Positions 33,522-44,611 of a DNA stretch of 64,000 bases are shown piece after piece (position 1 is the first letter of the stretch; each line of letters begins with the position of its first letter). Where the stretch lies: assembly GCA_016858145.1 (NCBI GenBank), contig JAEHOE010000008.1, positions 310,001-374,000 on the forward strand. The letters run 5' to 3'. Origin of the DNA: Edaphochlamys debaryana. Taxonomy: Eukaryota > Chlorophyta > Chlorophyceae > Chlamydomonadales. The notes beneath the pieces were generated by a model that had not been told where the DNA came from, searched no databases, and saw only the letters and a list, made by a program, of their open reading frames with translations. A program made the translations under genes and the position numbers.

Positions 33522-34919
33522 GGAGAGGGGGGGGGAGGTCCAGGGGTGATTCAGGGCCAGCCCCGAGCAAATGGCCACGCAGGACTGCAGGTGTTCATGG
33601 TCTGGGCTTCGGCAGGAGCCCATAGCGCTCGCGCCTCTCGCTTGACGATGATCGAACTTAAACTTGCTCACCACGCGGAGATTCAGGCATTTCTCTTCCG
33701 CAAATACGCTAGGTGACTGTCGTGGTAACAGCTGTACACTGCGAGAGAGGCTTTGTTTGCCAAAAGGGTGCAAAAGCAAGTCTAGCGTTCGTGACTCGTC
33801 TAGCGCCCTTGCGAGTGGAAAGGCGTGTGTAAAAGAGAAGTTGGTGAAATGAGCCAGTAAACTTGCGCGCGAGGTGGTTGAGACGTGAAGCACTACTGGC
33901 GCCGAAACGCTACTTCCCGCCGACTCGGAACCCTCCCGCCTCTCCTGCCGCCCGTACATGCGGAATGGTCGCAAGCGACGAGGAGCAGTCAGTGCATCAG
34001 CGTTTCGAGTGGGCGGCGGGGCGGTCATCAACAGCCTCTAAGGTTCCACGGCAGGCCGACTGGGGCCGGCACTCGTTGGCCCCGCCGCCCCTCCTGCCCC
34101 TGCCGCGGCCAGGCTTCTGTTGGGAGAGCTTGCTGCAGCCATCGCACGCAATCACCCTGTGCGCCACTACGACTGATGTTGTGGATATGTGGAAGAGGCT
34201 CAAGGTGAGAGCGCAGGGAGAGGGTCACCTAGCGGTGTACTACGAGCGCACCCCAGCATCCAGGGGGCGGCCAGTGGGGCGCAAGCGGCGGCGCGTGTAA
34301 GCGGCGATTCCTGGCAGAGGTAGAGGCGCTGGCGGAGGCAATAGAGCTGGCGGACCTGCAAAAGCAAAGCGTGGGGCGATGGGCCCTTCCTGGTGCTAGT
34401 GGTCCTCTGCCCTCGCCGCGTTTGGCTCTTGCGCCTCTAGGCCCCGCAGACCCGGGCACTGCTTGATGCCAGCGTACTTCGGAGGATTACAAAGGACGAC
34501 CAAGGCGGCCTGATCCATCGCTGTGACGAACCCACCCGTCCGTGCGCTCATCAACCGCCACCTGCCCACCACAGAGCCCGTGTTATGATTGTCACACACA
34601 AGGATATCTGCCCCTAAGCCCCTCAGAATCTGTGATCCGTTCACTACCCATTCTCGTTCGTGTACTTGCCGCTGAGAAAGCTCCGAGATCTGACGTGCTG
34701 TGCCAAAGGAAGCGCCAGCGCCACTGCAGTCCGGCTCCAGTGCCATAGCCCCCCCTCTGTCTCCTCGTCTGGCTATCCCGGAGGCCCCCTTCTGGGTCAG
34801 CCGTCCCGCCGCGCCATGGTCAAAGTCCGGTCCCTATACACCTGACGCTCCAAAGGTGCTCCATCGCCCTCGCTGTCCGTAAATCCAGTAGGCAGTCGCC
34901 CGTCACGCCCGGGTCGGCA
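33522..34919. other. intergenic region
   Basis: The region contains the upstream of the 279-residue gene, notably AT-richer at about 33640-33860, and the 3' flank of the thioredoxin gene. A minus-strand TGTAA at 34487-34491 could be the poly(A) signal of the latter. A plus-strand open frame at 33863-34300 has no recognisable domain and is not called. Confidence 0.4.
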
Positions 34920-35925
34920 TCACTTCTTGCCGCCCTTCTTGCCACCCCGAGGCGCCTGCGCCGTCTCCCCACGGGCGATGCGCTCCCGCTCCATCTTCGC
35001 AAGGTAGATGGGGTTCTCCTGCAGGTTGGAGATCAAGGCAGATGCACTGAAGGTTCGCACGGGGTACATTCTGGAGACTGGGCTGAAGGTGATGCGGTCA
35101 GGTGGCGTGTACACGCCTGGAAGCCCCAACAAAGCCGACTCTGCCCTGGCCTGCAAGGATGTGCTCGGGTGCAGCGCTACAATCTGCCCCAGGAGTGACC
35201 CATACCACCCATTGCTCCGGATTGCTCCCTGCAGGCCCCGGCCCACCTCCAGGTCATCCACGTCAGCGTTAGCGGGCGTCAGTGCTAGGACCTGCTGGTT
35301 GAGAGCTGGCGTGTTGGCGCCCTCAATGCGCGCCTTGACTTGCCCGTTCTGGGGCCGGGCGGGGTGGGAGGGCGATAAGAGCGACTTGCCGTGCGGTCCC
35401 CTGTTTGAGAAGCCCCCCACAGCAAGCCGGTGTGTCTGCTCATGCACCCCATGGCCCTTACTCGGTAGAGGATGAAGAGGGGCTCCGATTTCCCCCGGTG
35501 GTCCTTGGCCGACTCCAGGAAGCTGCACTTCTCCGCGCATACCTACAGGTGGTGGGCCATATCCCCCTCAGCGCATGATAGGCTGAGAGGCTCCAAGAAG
35601 CCCACAGCATGCAGCGAGGTCATGCACTCGGAGGGTTCGACACGGCCTGGGCACGGCCTCCACCCACCGTGAGGAAGAGCAGCGCGTTCTCGTCGTCCCT
35701 GTCCAGCCGGATTCTCCGGAATGTTGGCACGACGCTTTTGCATGGCCCACACCACTCCGAGAAGACCTCCACGACTGCGGGGCCGCAAGGGGTGCTCAAG
35801 ACCTGCACTTCGATGCCCCGCGCGACATGCCTCCGCTCACCCTTCAACCCCTTGCCCGCCAGGCGGTTTTCTAGGTCCTCGTCGCTTTCGATGTTATACT
35901 GTACTGGTGGGAGCGCTACCGCCAT
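34920..35925 (-). CDS. thioredoxin-domain protein, outer-arm dynein light chain LC3/LC5 type
   Basis: Four exons (35925-35668, 35542-35462, 35348-35247, 35018-34920) encode 179 residues in consistent phase. The redox site is VVEVFSEWCGPCKSVVPTF (WCGPC, both cysteines present). It is followed by IRLDRDDENALLFLTVCAEK, GKSEPLFILYRNGQ and the thioredoxin-fold end ARIEGANTPALNQQVL. A helical tail reads NPIYLAKMERERIARGE and closes with RGGKKGGKK. This tail and the run of DD/E residues resemble the thioredoxin-like light chains of Chlamydomonas outer dynein arms, where they attach to the heavy-chain region and may sense redox state. The family call is from sequence resemblance and the exact paralog is not resolved. 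It shares its upstream region with NIP7. Confidence 0.8.
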
Positions 35926-36237
35926 TGCTGCTATACTCGCGAGACCCGGTCAAGCGTGGTCCACGACGTGCAGTTCCTGACGTAAGTTTATAAAGGCTGG
36001 TGTGCGCTTGTTGCTGAGAACAGGAACAGGAGCAGAACAGAGCGCCAAAGGCCGAAAACGCCATGATGCCCCATGCAGTCAGCGCGAGCAGTGCCCGCGG
36101 GCGTGTTGGGGCGTGGATTGCTTTACGAAGACGACGTAATCCTTCTTAGACACGACGCACAGCCGTAGGTCGCAATACACAACCGAACTTGCGCGAAACT
36201 CGAAAGCCCGTGCGCCGATAGCCTAGAGCCAGGTACC
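35926..36237. promoter_or_regulatory. bidirectional promoter with TATA box (minus strand)
   Basis: The region separates the divergent thioredoxin (ATG at 35925) and NIP7 (ATG at 36238) genes. TTTATAAA at 35987-35994 lies about 62 bp upstream of the thioredoxin start codon and reads as a TATA box on the minus strand. No comparable box is seen for NIP7. Confidence 0.55.
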
Positions 36238-38345
36238 ATGCGGCCCCTTACTGAGGAGGCAAGTGTATTGTCATTAAACTGCTTCATATCTCTTTGGGCG
36301 GCGCTCTCGCCGCCATGGCCAGGTCCATGGGCCGCCCAAGCCTGCAAGCTCGTCTTCATTGCTTCCCCTGCCCCCTTTGTGGTACCTGACACCACAGGAG
36401 ACAAAGGCGGTCTTCGAGAAGCTCTACAAGTTCATAGGGAAAAACATCAAGAGCCTCATCGACCGACCCAACGAGCCATACTGCTTCCGCCTACACAAGA
36501 ACAAAGTGTTCTATGTGAAGGAGAAGCTGATGAAGAAGGCGACCAACGTGAGGCAGCGGGCGAGGTGGACGGGGGGCCGGGGTGTCGGGTTGGGGCCGGG
36601 GAAACACGTCAACCGTGCCTAAGGCTCCCTCTGTCAGGTTGCCCCGGAAAGCCCTCGCATCGCCCCTGCACCCAACCTCCTCACAGATCACAGCTCAACA
36701 CAAGCAACCTGGCCTTTGCCAGACCCCTTGTTCTGCGCTTACTAGACCTCCCTACTTGCTTCCCCATCATCACACACCTTCCGCTGCCCCAACGCCCCAA
36801 TCCCCCGCACACAGGTTGCGCGAGACAAGCTTGTGGCTCTGGGCACGTGCGTGGGGAAGCTCACGCACACGGGCAAGTTCCGGCTAACCATCGGGGCGCT
36901 GGACATCATTGCCCAGTATGCCAAGTACAAGGTGGGTCGCGGTGTGCGTGGCGGCGCTGGGAGTGGGGTGGACAGGACGGGGGTTGGGGCGCCGCTCTTC
37001 CAGTCACGGTGGCCAAGTCGGCAAGGCGTGCGACACAAGACGGGAACACACGCCAGAGCAAGCAACAAGGACGGTGGGCGCAGTGGGTGGGTGGCTGGGC
37101 GCAGTATCTGACTGCACCAGGCGGCTCTGAATGCTCTCTAGGGACGTGGCGTCGAGGGTTGTGGCGTGTCTTAACGTCTGCCCTTCGCCGTCTGCCCCTC
37201 AGATCTGGGTCAAGCCCAGCGCTGAGATGCAGTTCCTGTACGGCAACAACATCCTAAAGAGCGGCCTCGCGCGGATCACGGAGAACACGCCCACGTACAC
37301 GGGTAGGCGGGGGATAGAAGTGTCGCGCGGTCGATTGTCCAAGCGCTGGGGCCCTCCATAGACACAGGCATGCGGTGAGCCGGGAAGGCAGGATCTAGGG
37401 AGTCGGACATCGGCTGCAATCAAGCTGTGTGAAGCCTGTTTGGGCGAAAAGCACGCACGTAAACAGGCTCGGTGATGACAAGGTTTGGTCTCAACAACCT
37501 GATGGGGACATCTTGGTCGGTACCCCCATTACTGATGAACTTCCAATATCATCTTTCGGGACTGAGAGCCAAGCGGACACAGCACATGCGGCTGCACCCC
37601 AAGTTTGCTGGGATACGGTATCCCGAACGCATACGCCCTTGCATCCCTGCCACTGCACGCATCAGAGCCGGCGTTGATTCAGTGATGACAAGGTTTGGTC
37701 TCAACAACCTGATGGGGACATCTTGGTCGGTACCCCCATTACTGATGAACTTCCAATATCATCTTTCGGGACTGAGAATCAACCATATACAGAGGCTGCA
37801 AGTTACCCGGCACAATTGTTGCGTTGGCGCGAGCGGCCACCACCATCTTTTGGTAGCGGGCACTAGGGTACCGCTGCAGGCTGGGAAACGTCCCAAGACT
37901 ATCCCTTCCCCCGGGCTGCCCCGTGCCCACCACTCCCCCTCCGTGCCCCTCCCCCTCCCCCCTCCGTCTCGCAGGCGCTGTGGTGTACAACATGGCCGAC
38001 ATCCCCCTGGGCTTCGGCGTGACCGCCCGCTCCACGAACGAGTGCCGCTCGCTGGACCCCAACGCAGTGGTGTGCTTCCACCAGGCAGACTGCGGTGAGC
38101 GGGGGGAACAAAGGAAGGAGGAGGAAAGGGGGAGTAGAGGGGGGGAGTAGAGGGGGCAGGCTGGGAGGGGGGAGTGGCGGGGTTGCGCACATAAGGGAGG
38201 GCTGGTTGGTGGGGGGGGCGACGGGCCCGGGGGGGATAGACAGTCGTGAAGCTTCGTCCCCAGACAGTATTGTTGACTTGGCGGTTTCCCCTCCTCCTTT
38301 ACCCCCCGCGCAGGTGAGTTCCTCCGAAATGAGGACGAGCTGTGA
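36238..38345 (+). CDS. NIP7: 60S ribosome biogenesis factor NIP7
   Basis: Six exons (36238-36258, 36398-36547, 36815-36931, 37203-37302, 37975-38094, 38314-38345) encode 179 residues, the family length. The N-terminus [20 protein letters not shown] matches NIP7 exactly in style. It is followed by [39 protein letters not shown] and the C-terminal PUA domain with [19 protein letters not shown] and [18 protein letters not shown]7 joins pre-60S particles in the nucleolus for 27S pre-rRNA processing. The first exon is only 21 bp, and its intron is GC-AG (GAG then gcaagt). Intron 4 (37303-37974) carries two copies of a 96-bp repeat. A TGTAA at 38688-38692 is a likely poly(A) signal. Confidence 0.95.
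37472..37777 (+). repeat. tandem pair of 96-bp repeat in NIP7 intron 4
   Basis: Near-identical 96-bp cores at 37472-37567 and 37682-37777 begin gtgatgacaaggtttggtct and end atctttcgggactgaga. They are separated by a more diverged 114-bp spacer (period 210 bp). Two further copies lie reverse-complemented at 42364-42660 in a PUF6 intron. Confidence 0.95.
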
Positions 38346-39638
38346 GGCGGCGTCGGTGTGGGCTTTGGCGCATAGCCAGAGGCCTGGGCTGTGCCGTCTG
38401 CAAGAGGCGGATGCTGGGGAACAAGGGCAGTGGGACAGGTGCACTGTGGGGGCTGCATAATGCATATGGATACTGTGGAGCTAATGCTCAGTACTGCATG
38501 CGGGCGCAAGGGGTCTAGGGGCAGGGGTACGTGCGTGGCGGCGCAAGGGTGAGGGGTAGGGCCGTCGGCGGAGTGATTGGCAGGTTAGACACGGCAGTCT
38601 GTAGATCTGCAGATACCAAGCAAAGTGAACAGAAGCCATGGGCGACGAGGGGCCACACAAGGTCCGCTGAGATTGGCCATGGAGTCCTGTAACGCAACGA
38701 CGCCGACGACCGTGAGGTGGTCACAGCCCCCGTGCAGCACACAAGCAGCATGCAGCAGATTTGTGGCCATGGGGAGGGTTTCTGTGCTCGCAGGGGCCGT
38801 GCAGCGTAGTCCGGACGACGACGAAGGGGGATGCAGCTGAACTCAACTAGGCTGTACGCAACGCAACAGAAAGAGGGAGAGGCAGAGCGACAGGCAGGAG
38901 CAAGCAGCCGCACGGGTGATCCTAAGGGCCGCACCACGCAACGCGTTCGGACACGTCACTTATCTTTCCTATGCCATCTTGTGGTGCCGAGGCCCCCAGC
39001 GTGTGCCATGGGGAGGGGGTCAGAGCTCACAGGGCCGTGCAGCGTAGTCCAGGCGACGACGGGGGATGCAGCATTGCAGCTGAACCCGAGACGGGCAAGC
39101 GTGCCATCGTGCTCTGCGCTGCATAGCGCTTTGGTTTAAACCCGAGACGGGCAAGCAGGGGGCGGGGGCACGGAAGCAGGGGAGTGGAACACGGAAGCAG
39201 CAGTCCTTGGAGGCGCCCTCGACTCCGCCAACTCGAGCAGCTCGCATAGGACCCCACTTGCTGCCTTGCTGGCCAGGTGCTGCCTTCGCACCTTCGAAGG
39301 ACTGGTTATGGAGCAACCGGTTGCATCAAGTTTGCCGGCGTATATCGGCAGTGCCTGGGCGTCATGTAAAGGCAGTGATCCCAGTGGCCAGGCGTGCCAC
39401 CCGTGCGAGTTGAGGTTAAACGTGCCCTCAGGTGATCAGTCAAGGCGGTCAAGCTGTGGTAAGCTGTGTGGTAAGCTGTGTGGTAAGGGGGAGGGCAAGA
39501 GGGGACACGAGGAGAGCCTGCCACACGTCTGCAACGAGTTACAGCCCATGGTCGCCATGACGCCGCTCTCCGTAGTGGGAAGGCACCTCCACACGTCTGT
39601 CGCACGTACGCCTAGTAGGCAAGTCTGCCGCATTCCGA
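38346..39638. other. convergent spacer of NIP7 and PUF6 with duplicated segments
   Basis: The region lies between two converging genes. Segments 38769-38837 and 39009-39082 are diverged direct repeats sharing ccgtgcagcgtagtcc and gatgcagc. The motif acccgagacgggcaagc also appears twice (about 39088 and 39138). TGTAA signals occur for NIP7 (38688-38692) and, on the minus strand, for PUF6 (39539-39543). No gene is supported. Confidence 0.55.
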
Positions 39639-42600
39639 TCACCGCTTCGCCTGCTTGGCCTTGGCCCCTTCTGCCGCCCGCACCGCCGCTGCCCGCTTAG
39701 GCCTTCCCGCAGGTGCCGCCTCGGGCGCCGGCTCAGGGGCCTTGGCCGCCTGCCCGCCCTTGCCCTTCTTCCCGGCCTGCGCCTCGGGCTTCGCCTCCGG
39801 CTTCGCCACCTCCTGCGCCTTGGCCCCCGCCGCGCTCGGCCCCGGCCCCGCCTCCTTGCCCTTCTTCGCGGCCTTGTCCCGCCCGCCCTCGTGCCCGTGC
39901 GTCAGGAACTTGGACGCCCACTCCTCCAGCGGCTGCTTCACCAGGCCCTTGAGCTCCTTGCTGGCAGCCGCCACCACCTCCGCCACGCCGCAGTGCAGCA
40001 GCGCCGCGAGCACCTTCTCCCCGTGGCTGCCCACCCAGCGCCCGCAGCGGCCCTTGAGCGCGCCCTCCCAAAACGCCTTGGCGAAGGCGGCCGCCGCGCC
40101 CGGCGGCGACTCGTCCGCCGCCGCTAGCAGCAGCCGGCGCAGGGCGCGGGAGGAGTAGTAGCTGGTCATGAGGTGCTCGCCGTTGGGGTCGCGCGAGGAC
40201 GAGGGCCCGGCCTCGGCGCCGCCGTCCTCGTCGTCGATCGCTGCGCCGCTGGCCTCCGCCACCTCCTCGGCGCTGCGGGCCGCGTCCTCCACCAGCGCCG
40301 CCTGCACCTCGGCCACACCCGCGGACTGGAGCTCTTGGAGCAGGCCTGGGGACACAGGTGGCGGAAGGGGAGCGGTCAGAGTGTTGCAGCGAGCGGGCGG
40401 GCTCGTATGTTGCTGGCAGGGAGCATCCATCTACGGAGCCACAGGCCGCAGAAACAGCATAAGTAGCGATGGTGCAGTAGCGCAACGGCACGCACCGTCA
40501 TCGCCGCCGCGCGCAACCTCGACGACCAGCTCGCAGCTGTGGGGAGAGCGCAGCAGCGCCCCCGCCTCCGCCGCCACGGCCGCCGTCAGCGCCGCCGACA
40601 TGGCCTTGGGCCCAGCGCCAAGCAGCTCACGCCGCCGCACCACGGGGTCCTTCTTGCTGGCGCCCAGCACGCGCTCCTCGCCCTCCTCGCCGCCGTCACC
40701 TGTTGGTGGATTACGCGACAGCGGGCAGGCAAGCCGGGCTGAAGGTCAGTGGTTGGTCATGGAATAAGGATAGGGCGAAGCAAAGACAGCGTGTGGATGC
40801 AGGAAGGATGTGTAGGAATGGTAATGGAGCCAGGGCTCGCCTTTCCCGGCCTCCGCGTCGGCCTTCTCCTCCTCGTCCTCCTCGGGCGCCGGCTTTCTCC
40901 CCTTGGCCTTGGGCTTGGCCTTGTCGGCAGCGCCGCCCTTGCCGCCCTGCTGCTTGCCCTTCTTGCCGCCCTTGCCCTTGGGTGCCGCAAAGAGGTCGTC
41001 GCCATCATCGCCCTCGTCGCCCGCCCCAGCGGCCGCATGGAAGTCCATGGCGTCCTCCTGCAGCAGGCAAGGGAACGGGGCAAAAGGATTGAAGCAAAGA
41101 GCACGCAACTGCCGAGCCTACGCTTTGTCAAACAGCTCCTGCGCGGCCGAAACGAGTCGAGCCCCGCACACAGTGCACGACGGCAGCAAAGCGTCCGTGG
41201 CTCGGCGCTAGACCAGCCAAAGCCCCCAGTCAACGGTCCCGCGACTTCCTCCTCTCCTCACCTCCTGCTCGTCCAGCTCGGTGACAGACTTGCCCGAGGA
41301 GCCGCGCACGGTGCGCTGCGGCGGGTGCAGCAGCTCGTGGATCGCGGGGGGGAAGTGCCGCCGGGAGCCGGGCGCCAGCAGCGACAGCAGCACGCGCACG
41401 AACGTCGTCTGGTGCACGCCCTGGCCCATGAGCTCCTGGGGGGGGGGGTGCGAAGAGGTGGAGGCGGCGGTGTGGTGAGGCAAAGGGACCAGGACGCTAC
41501 AGGGGTGTGTGGGGTGAAGGAGGATGTGGGAGGGGGAGATGTGTGCACCAAAGGGTTTCTCAGACACGCCCTTGCGAGCGCTCACTGTCGACACTCATCG
41601 TGTGTTTCAGACCGCCCGTCGACAAATTATGTCGTCACAGAGCCCTTGGCAAAGGTTTCGTGTATGCGGTGCATGTAAGACGGTGGTGCAGGTGCGGGTG
41701 CGGGTTGTGGCTCGCATTCTCAGACACGCCCTTGCGAGCGCTCACTGTCGACACTCATCAAGCGTTTCAGACCGCCCGTCGACAAATGATGTCATCAGCG
41801 AACACTGGCCGCGCTCGCCCGCGCCACAGTCACCCACCTCTCACCCCAACCCAACCTCCCAAGCCTCATACCACCGGTCCCATCCGCACATCCCGTCGCT
41901 CCCATCCACCCCAGACGCCACGCGACCCATTCCTGCAACCCCCACCACCGCCCCTCACCTTGATCTCAGGTACCAGCACCTTGCCCGTGAGCGCCGTGTC
42001 GTCCACGCAGCTCAGCGCCATGCACAGCACAGCGTGGCCCCACTCGTCCGCCGCCATGGCGGGCACGTGGCCCTTCATCGCCCGTACGAGCTTCTTGCGG
42101 TCCTTGGGCGTGCCGTACCCCAGCACCATGCAGGCCGCCGCCGCGCCCTCGTGCGTGTGCACCATGCGCAGCACCGCCTCGCCGGTGGCAGACAGCGTCT
42201 CCACGGCGTCCTCCACGGCCAGACCGGGGGCACACTCCAGGTAGTCCTTGAGCAGCCTGGTTTGGGCAAGGTGGGAGGAGGTGGTGAGGAGGTGGTGCGG
42301 CGGAGTTGAGGTGGCGTGGAGGGTGCGGAGGTGGTGGCGTGAATGCAAGCAGACCCGGTCGATTCTCAGTCCCGAAAGATGATATTGGAAGTTCATCAGT
42401 AATGGGGGTACCGACCAAGATGTCCCCATCAGGTTGTTGAGACCAAACCTTGTCATCACCGAATCATTGCCGGGTCTGATACATACAGTGCCAGGGATGC
42501 TAGGGCGTATGCATGCGGGAAAACGAGGAGAGTTGGGTGTAGATGCATGTGCTGTGTCCGTGGCTCTCAGTCCCGAAAGATGATATTGGAAGTTCATCAG

Positions 42601-44364
42601 TAATGGGGGTACCGACCAAGATGTCCCCATCAGGTTGTTGAGACCAAACCTTGTCATCACCGAGCCTTTTCACGTGCGTGCGTGCCTTCCTGCCCTTGTG
42701 CCTGCCGCTCACGACCCCCCTCACGCAACCGGCCCTCACCTGTGCGTCATGGGCGGGTGCACCAGCGCCTTCTCCATGATGGGTTGGAGGCACTTAGTCA
42801 TGTGCAGCAGGACGGCACGCTGCTTGGCGGGCGGCACGCCCGCCATGAGCTGCTTGAGCGAGTGCAGGCGGCTGGCCTCGCCCGTCAGGCCGCCGAAGAG
42901 CACAAACTCCTTGCCGTAGAACTCGGCGCATAGCGCGTTGCGGTCCGCCGTGCTGGCCACGTCGTACAGGTCCGTGATGACGTCAGCGCCGTACGGCTGG
43001 CGCAGCAGGTTGGCCACTTGGCCGCGGAAGAGGCGCACGAGGGCTGTGGGCGGAGGGCGAGCGAGGAGGGCTCAGAGGTGAGCAAGGCGTGGTGGGCACA
43101 GCGGGCGCCACAAGTCGCAGCGTGCGGGTGTGGGATATCTAGGTGTGCTGAACGTGGTGCTGGAAGGCATGTCGAGCATAAAGAGGACCGTACGGGCCAC
43201 ATGACGGCCCGGCAGTGTGACGTAGCCCGGGCACTCCTGGCCCGTGTTGTGCGCAGGACCATGAACCACGGACACCATAGGAGGGGCGGCGAGGTTTTCA
43301 CGTCCTGCGAGTACATTTCTCTAGCTACTGGATCAAACCGTACCCTAGCTAGCTGCTGTGGGGTGCCGCTGGTGCACCCCAAATCCAACGACTCAGGCGG
43401 CATCCCGATCTTAAAGGGTCTCACCGGGAACGTCGTCCTTCTTCGCCGTGTTGATGAGCTTGCGCACCAGGAAGTGGCCGTACTTGGAGCGGGACAGCTC
43501 CACGATGTTGGCCTTGACCTCCTCCATCACCACTTTGCGCTCGGCCTCGCCGCCGTGCTTGATGCAGTGCTGGATGATGCGCGAGGCGGTGTGGTGGTTC
43601 GACAGCTCCAGCAGCTTGCCCTTGACCTGAAGAGGAGAGTCGAGGGGGAGGGGAGGAACGTTCAGGAAGACCACGTTAGAGGGGGTGCACGACGCTCCCG
43701 GGCTGTGGGGACAGCGACAGTAGGACGGGGCCGCTACTTGCTGTGGGACAGCACGGGCCCGCTTGCCTTCTTGAGGATGTCCGACACCAGCTCCCGGCGA
43801 TCCTCATCCGGCGTCTCCCGGGGGCGCAGCTTCTCCCACAGCAGCACGGAGTCCTGTAGCAAGGAGGAAGGGTCACGAGAGAGGCAAGTGAGCTGTCTGC
43901 TCAAGGGGGCACGGCGGCAACAGAAGGGTCCGGAAGGACCGGGACGGCAGGGGCCGCGGGGCCGCCTCAGCCCGGCGGCGGCGCAGTCGGTTCCCCCGCA
44001 CAACTGCGACTCGCCTGAATGATGTTCCAGTTCTTCTTGAACGCGAGCTTCTTCTCGCGAATCTTCTCGCGCTTGTCTTTCCTGCGTGGGGAGGGGGGGC
44101 ATGGCGGATGCATCGGCGGGCTGGTTCAGAGACTGTTCCCCGATACCCTCGGGACCCGACCTACGAGCTGAGCTTCTTGAGGGCGTCAGCACCGCCAGGC
44201 TTGCCGCCCTCCGCACGGACCTTGGGCTTCTTAGCGGGCGCCGCCGCCGGCAATGCGCGTTCTGCCTTGCGCTTGCCGCCTGGGCTTGGCTTCCCGGTCG
44301 GCTTGCCGGGCTTGCCTGCCGGCGCAGGCTTGCCGGGCTTGGCCATGAGGCCCAGCCGGCTCAA
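39639..44364 (-). CDS. PUM3: Pumilio-family ribosome biogenesis protein PUF6/PUM3
   Basis: Ten exons (44364-44165, 44081-44015, 43853-43767, 43626-43425, 43043-42740, 42256-41959, 41435-41262, 41057-40841, 40699-40496, 40345-39639) sum to 819 residues plus stop. A basic Lys/Pro/Gly N-terminus precedes KKLAFKKNWNIIQ. Divergent pumilio repeats follow, such as LELSNHHTASRIIQHCIKHG and ELSRSKYGHFLVRKLI, then the CPL-type region (EEFVLFGGL-like EFYGKEFVLFGGL). Acidic and Lys-rich linkers separate the C-terminal repeats, and the tail is Lys/Ala-rich. PUF6/PUM3 (penguin) binds double-stranded and structured RNA in the nucleolus during 60S assembly. Three of its nine introns need GC donors (44014, 43766, 40840). 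Two introns hold short tandem repeats. The start may also be the second Met, at 44346. Confidence 0.93.
41557..41795 (-). repeat. second intronic tandem repeat in PUF6
   Basis: Two roughly 77-bp copies start at 41557 and 41718 (period 161 bp). Both run from ttctcagacacgcccttgcg to gtttcagaccgcccgtcgac. They lie in the intron between exons 6 and 7 and are unrelated to the 96-bp repeat. Confidence 0.9.
42364..42660 (-). repeat. tandem pair of 96-bp repeat in PUF6 intron 5
   Basis: Cores at 42364-42459 and 42565-42660 are the reverse complement of the NIP7 intronic repeat. The core is almost unchanged, while the spacer is homologous but diverged (both hold ggacacagcacatgc and catacgccc). Relative to the host gene the repeat is again sense-oriented. 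Confidence 0.95.
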
Positions 44365-44611
44365 CGGTTCCGCGTCGACGAAAGGAAAGTGTCGTCGCCG
44401 AGTTCACTCAGCAACCTGGTGATGGACTTAGCTCGTCGGTGTGTGGACGAAGTTTCTTTTGGTGCGAGTTCGGTAATGATAATGAACAAGCGCGTGAGGC
44501 CCGGGGTTTTGTGCAGGCTCCCCGGGATGGGCGCATGCAGCTGTGCAAGGCGCGAGTCCGTGCACTCGCGGATTGGACGCGCCGCGCGCAGACTCTTATC
44601 TACTGCTAGGA
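44365..44611. promoter_or_regulatory. bidirectional promoter of PUF6 and lumen-protein genes
   Basis: The two start codons, 44364 (minus) and 44612 (plus), are 247 bp apart, so upstream elements are shared. The sequence is less GC-rich than the exons. No TATA box is recognised. Confidence 0.45.

Noticed and set aside
33863..34300. 145-codon plus-strand open frame ending in RKRRRV
   Set aside because: It has no recognisable domain, no promoter and no neighbouring exons. It overlaps presumed UTR sequence.
37472..42660. 96-bp intronic repeats as CRISPR array or introner elements
   Set aside because: There are only two copies per site with related spacers, in a eukaryotic genome, so this is not CRISPR. 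The repeat does not coincide with intron ends, so it is not an introner in the usual sense.
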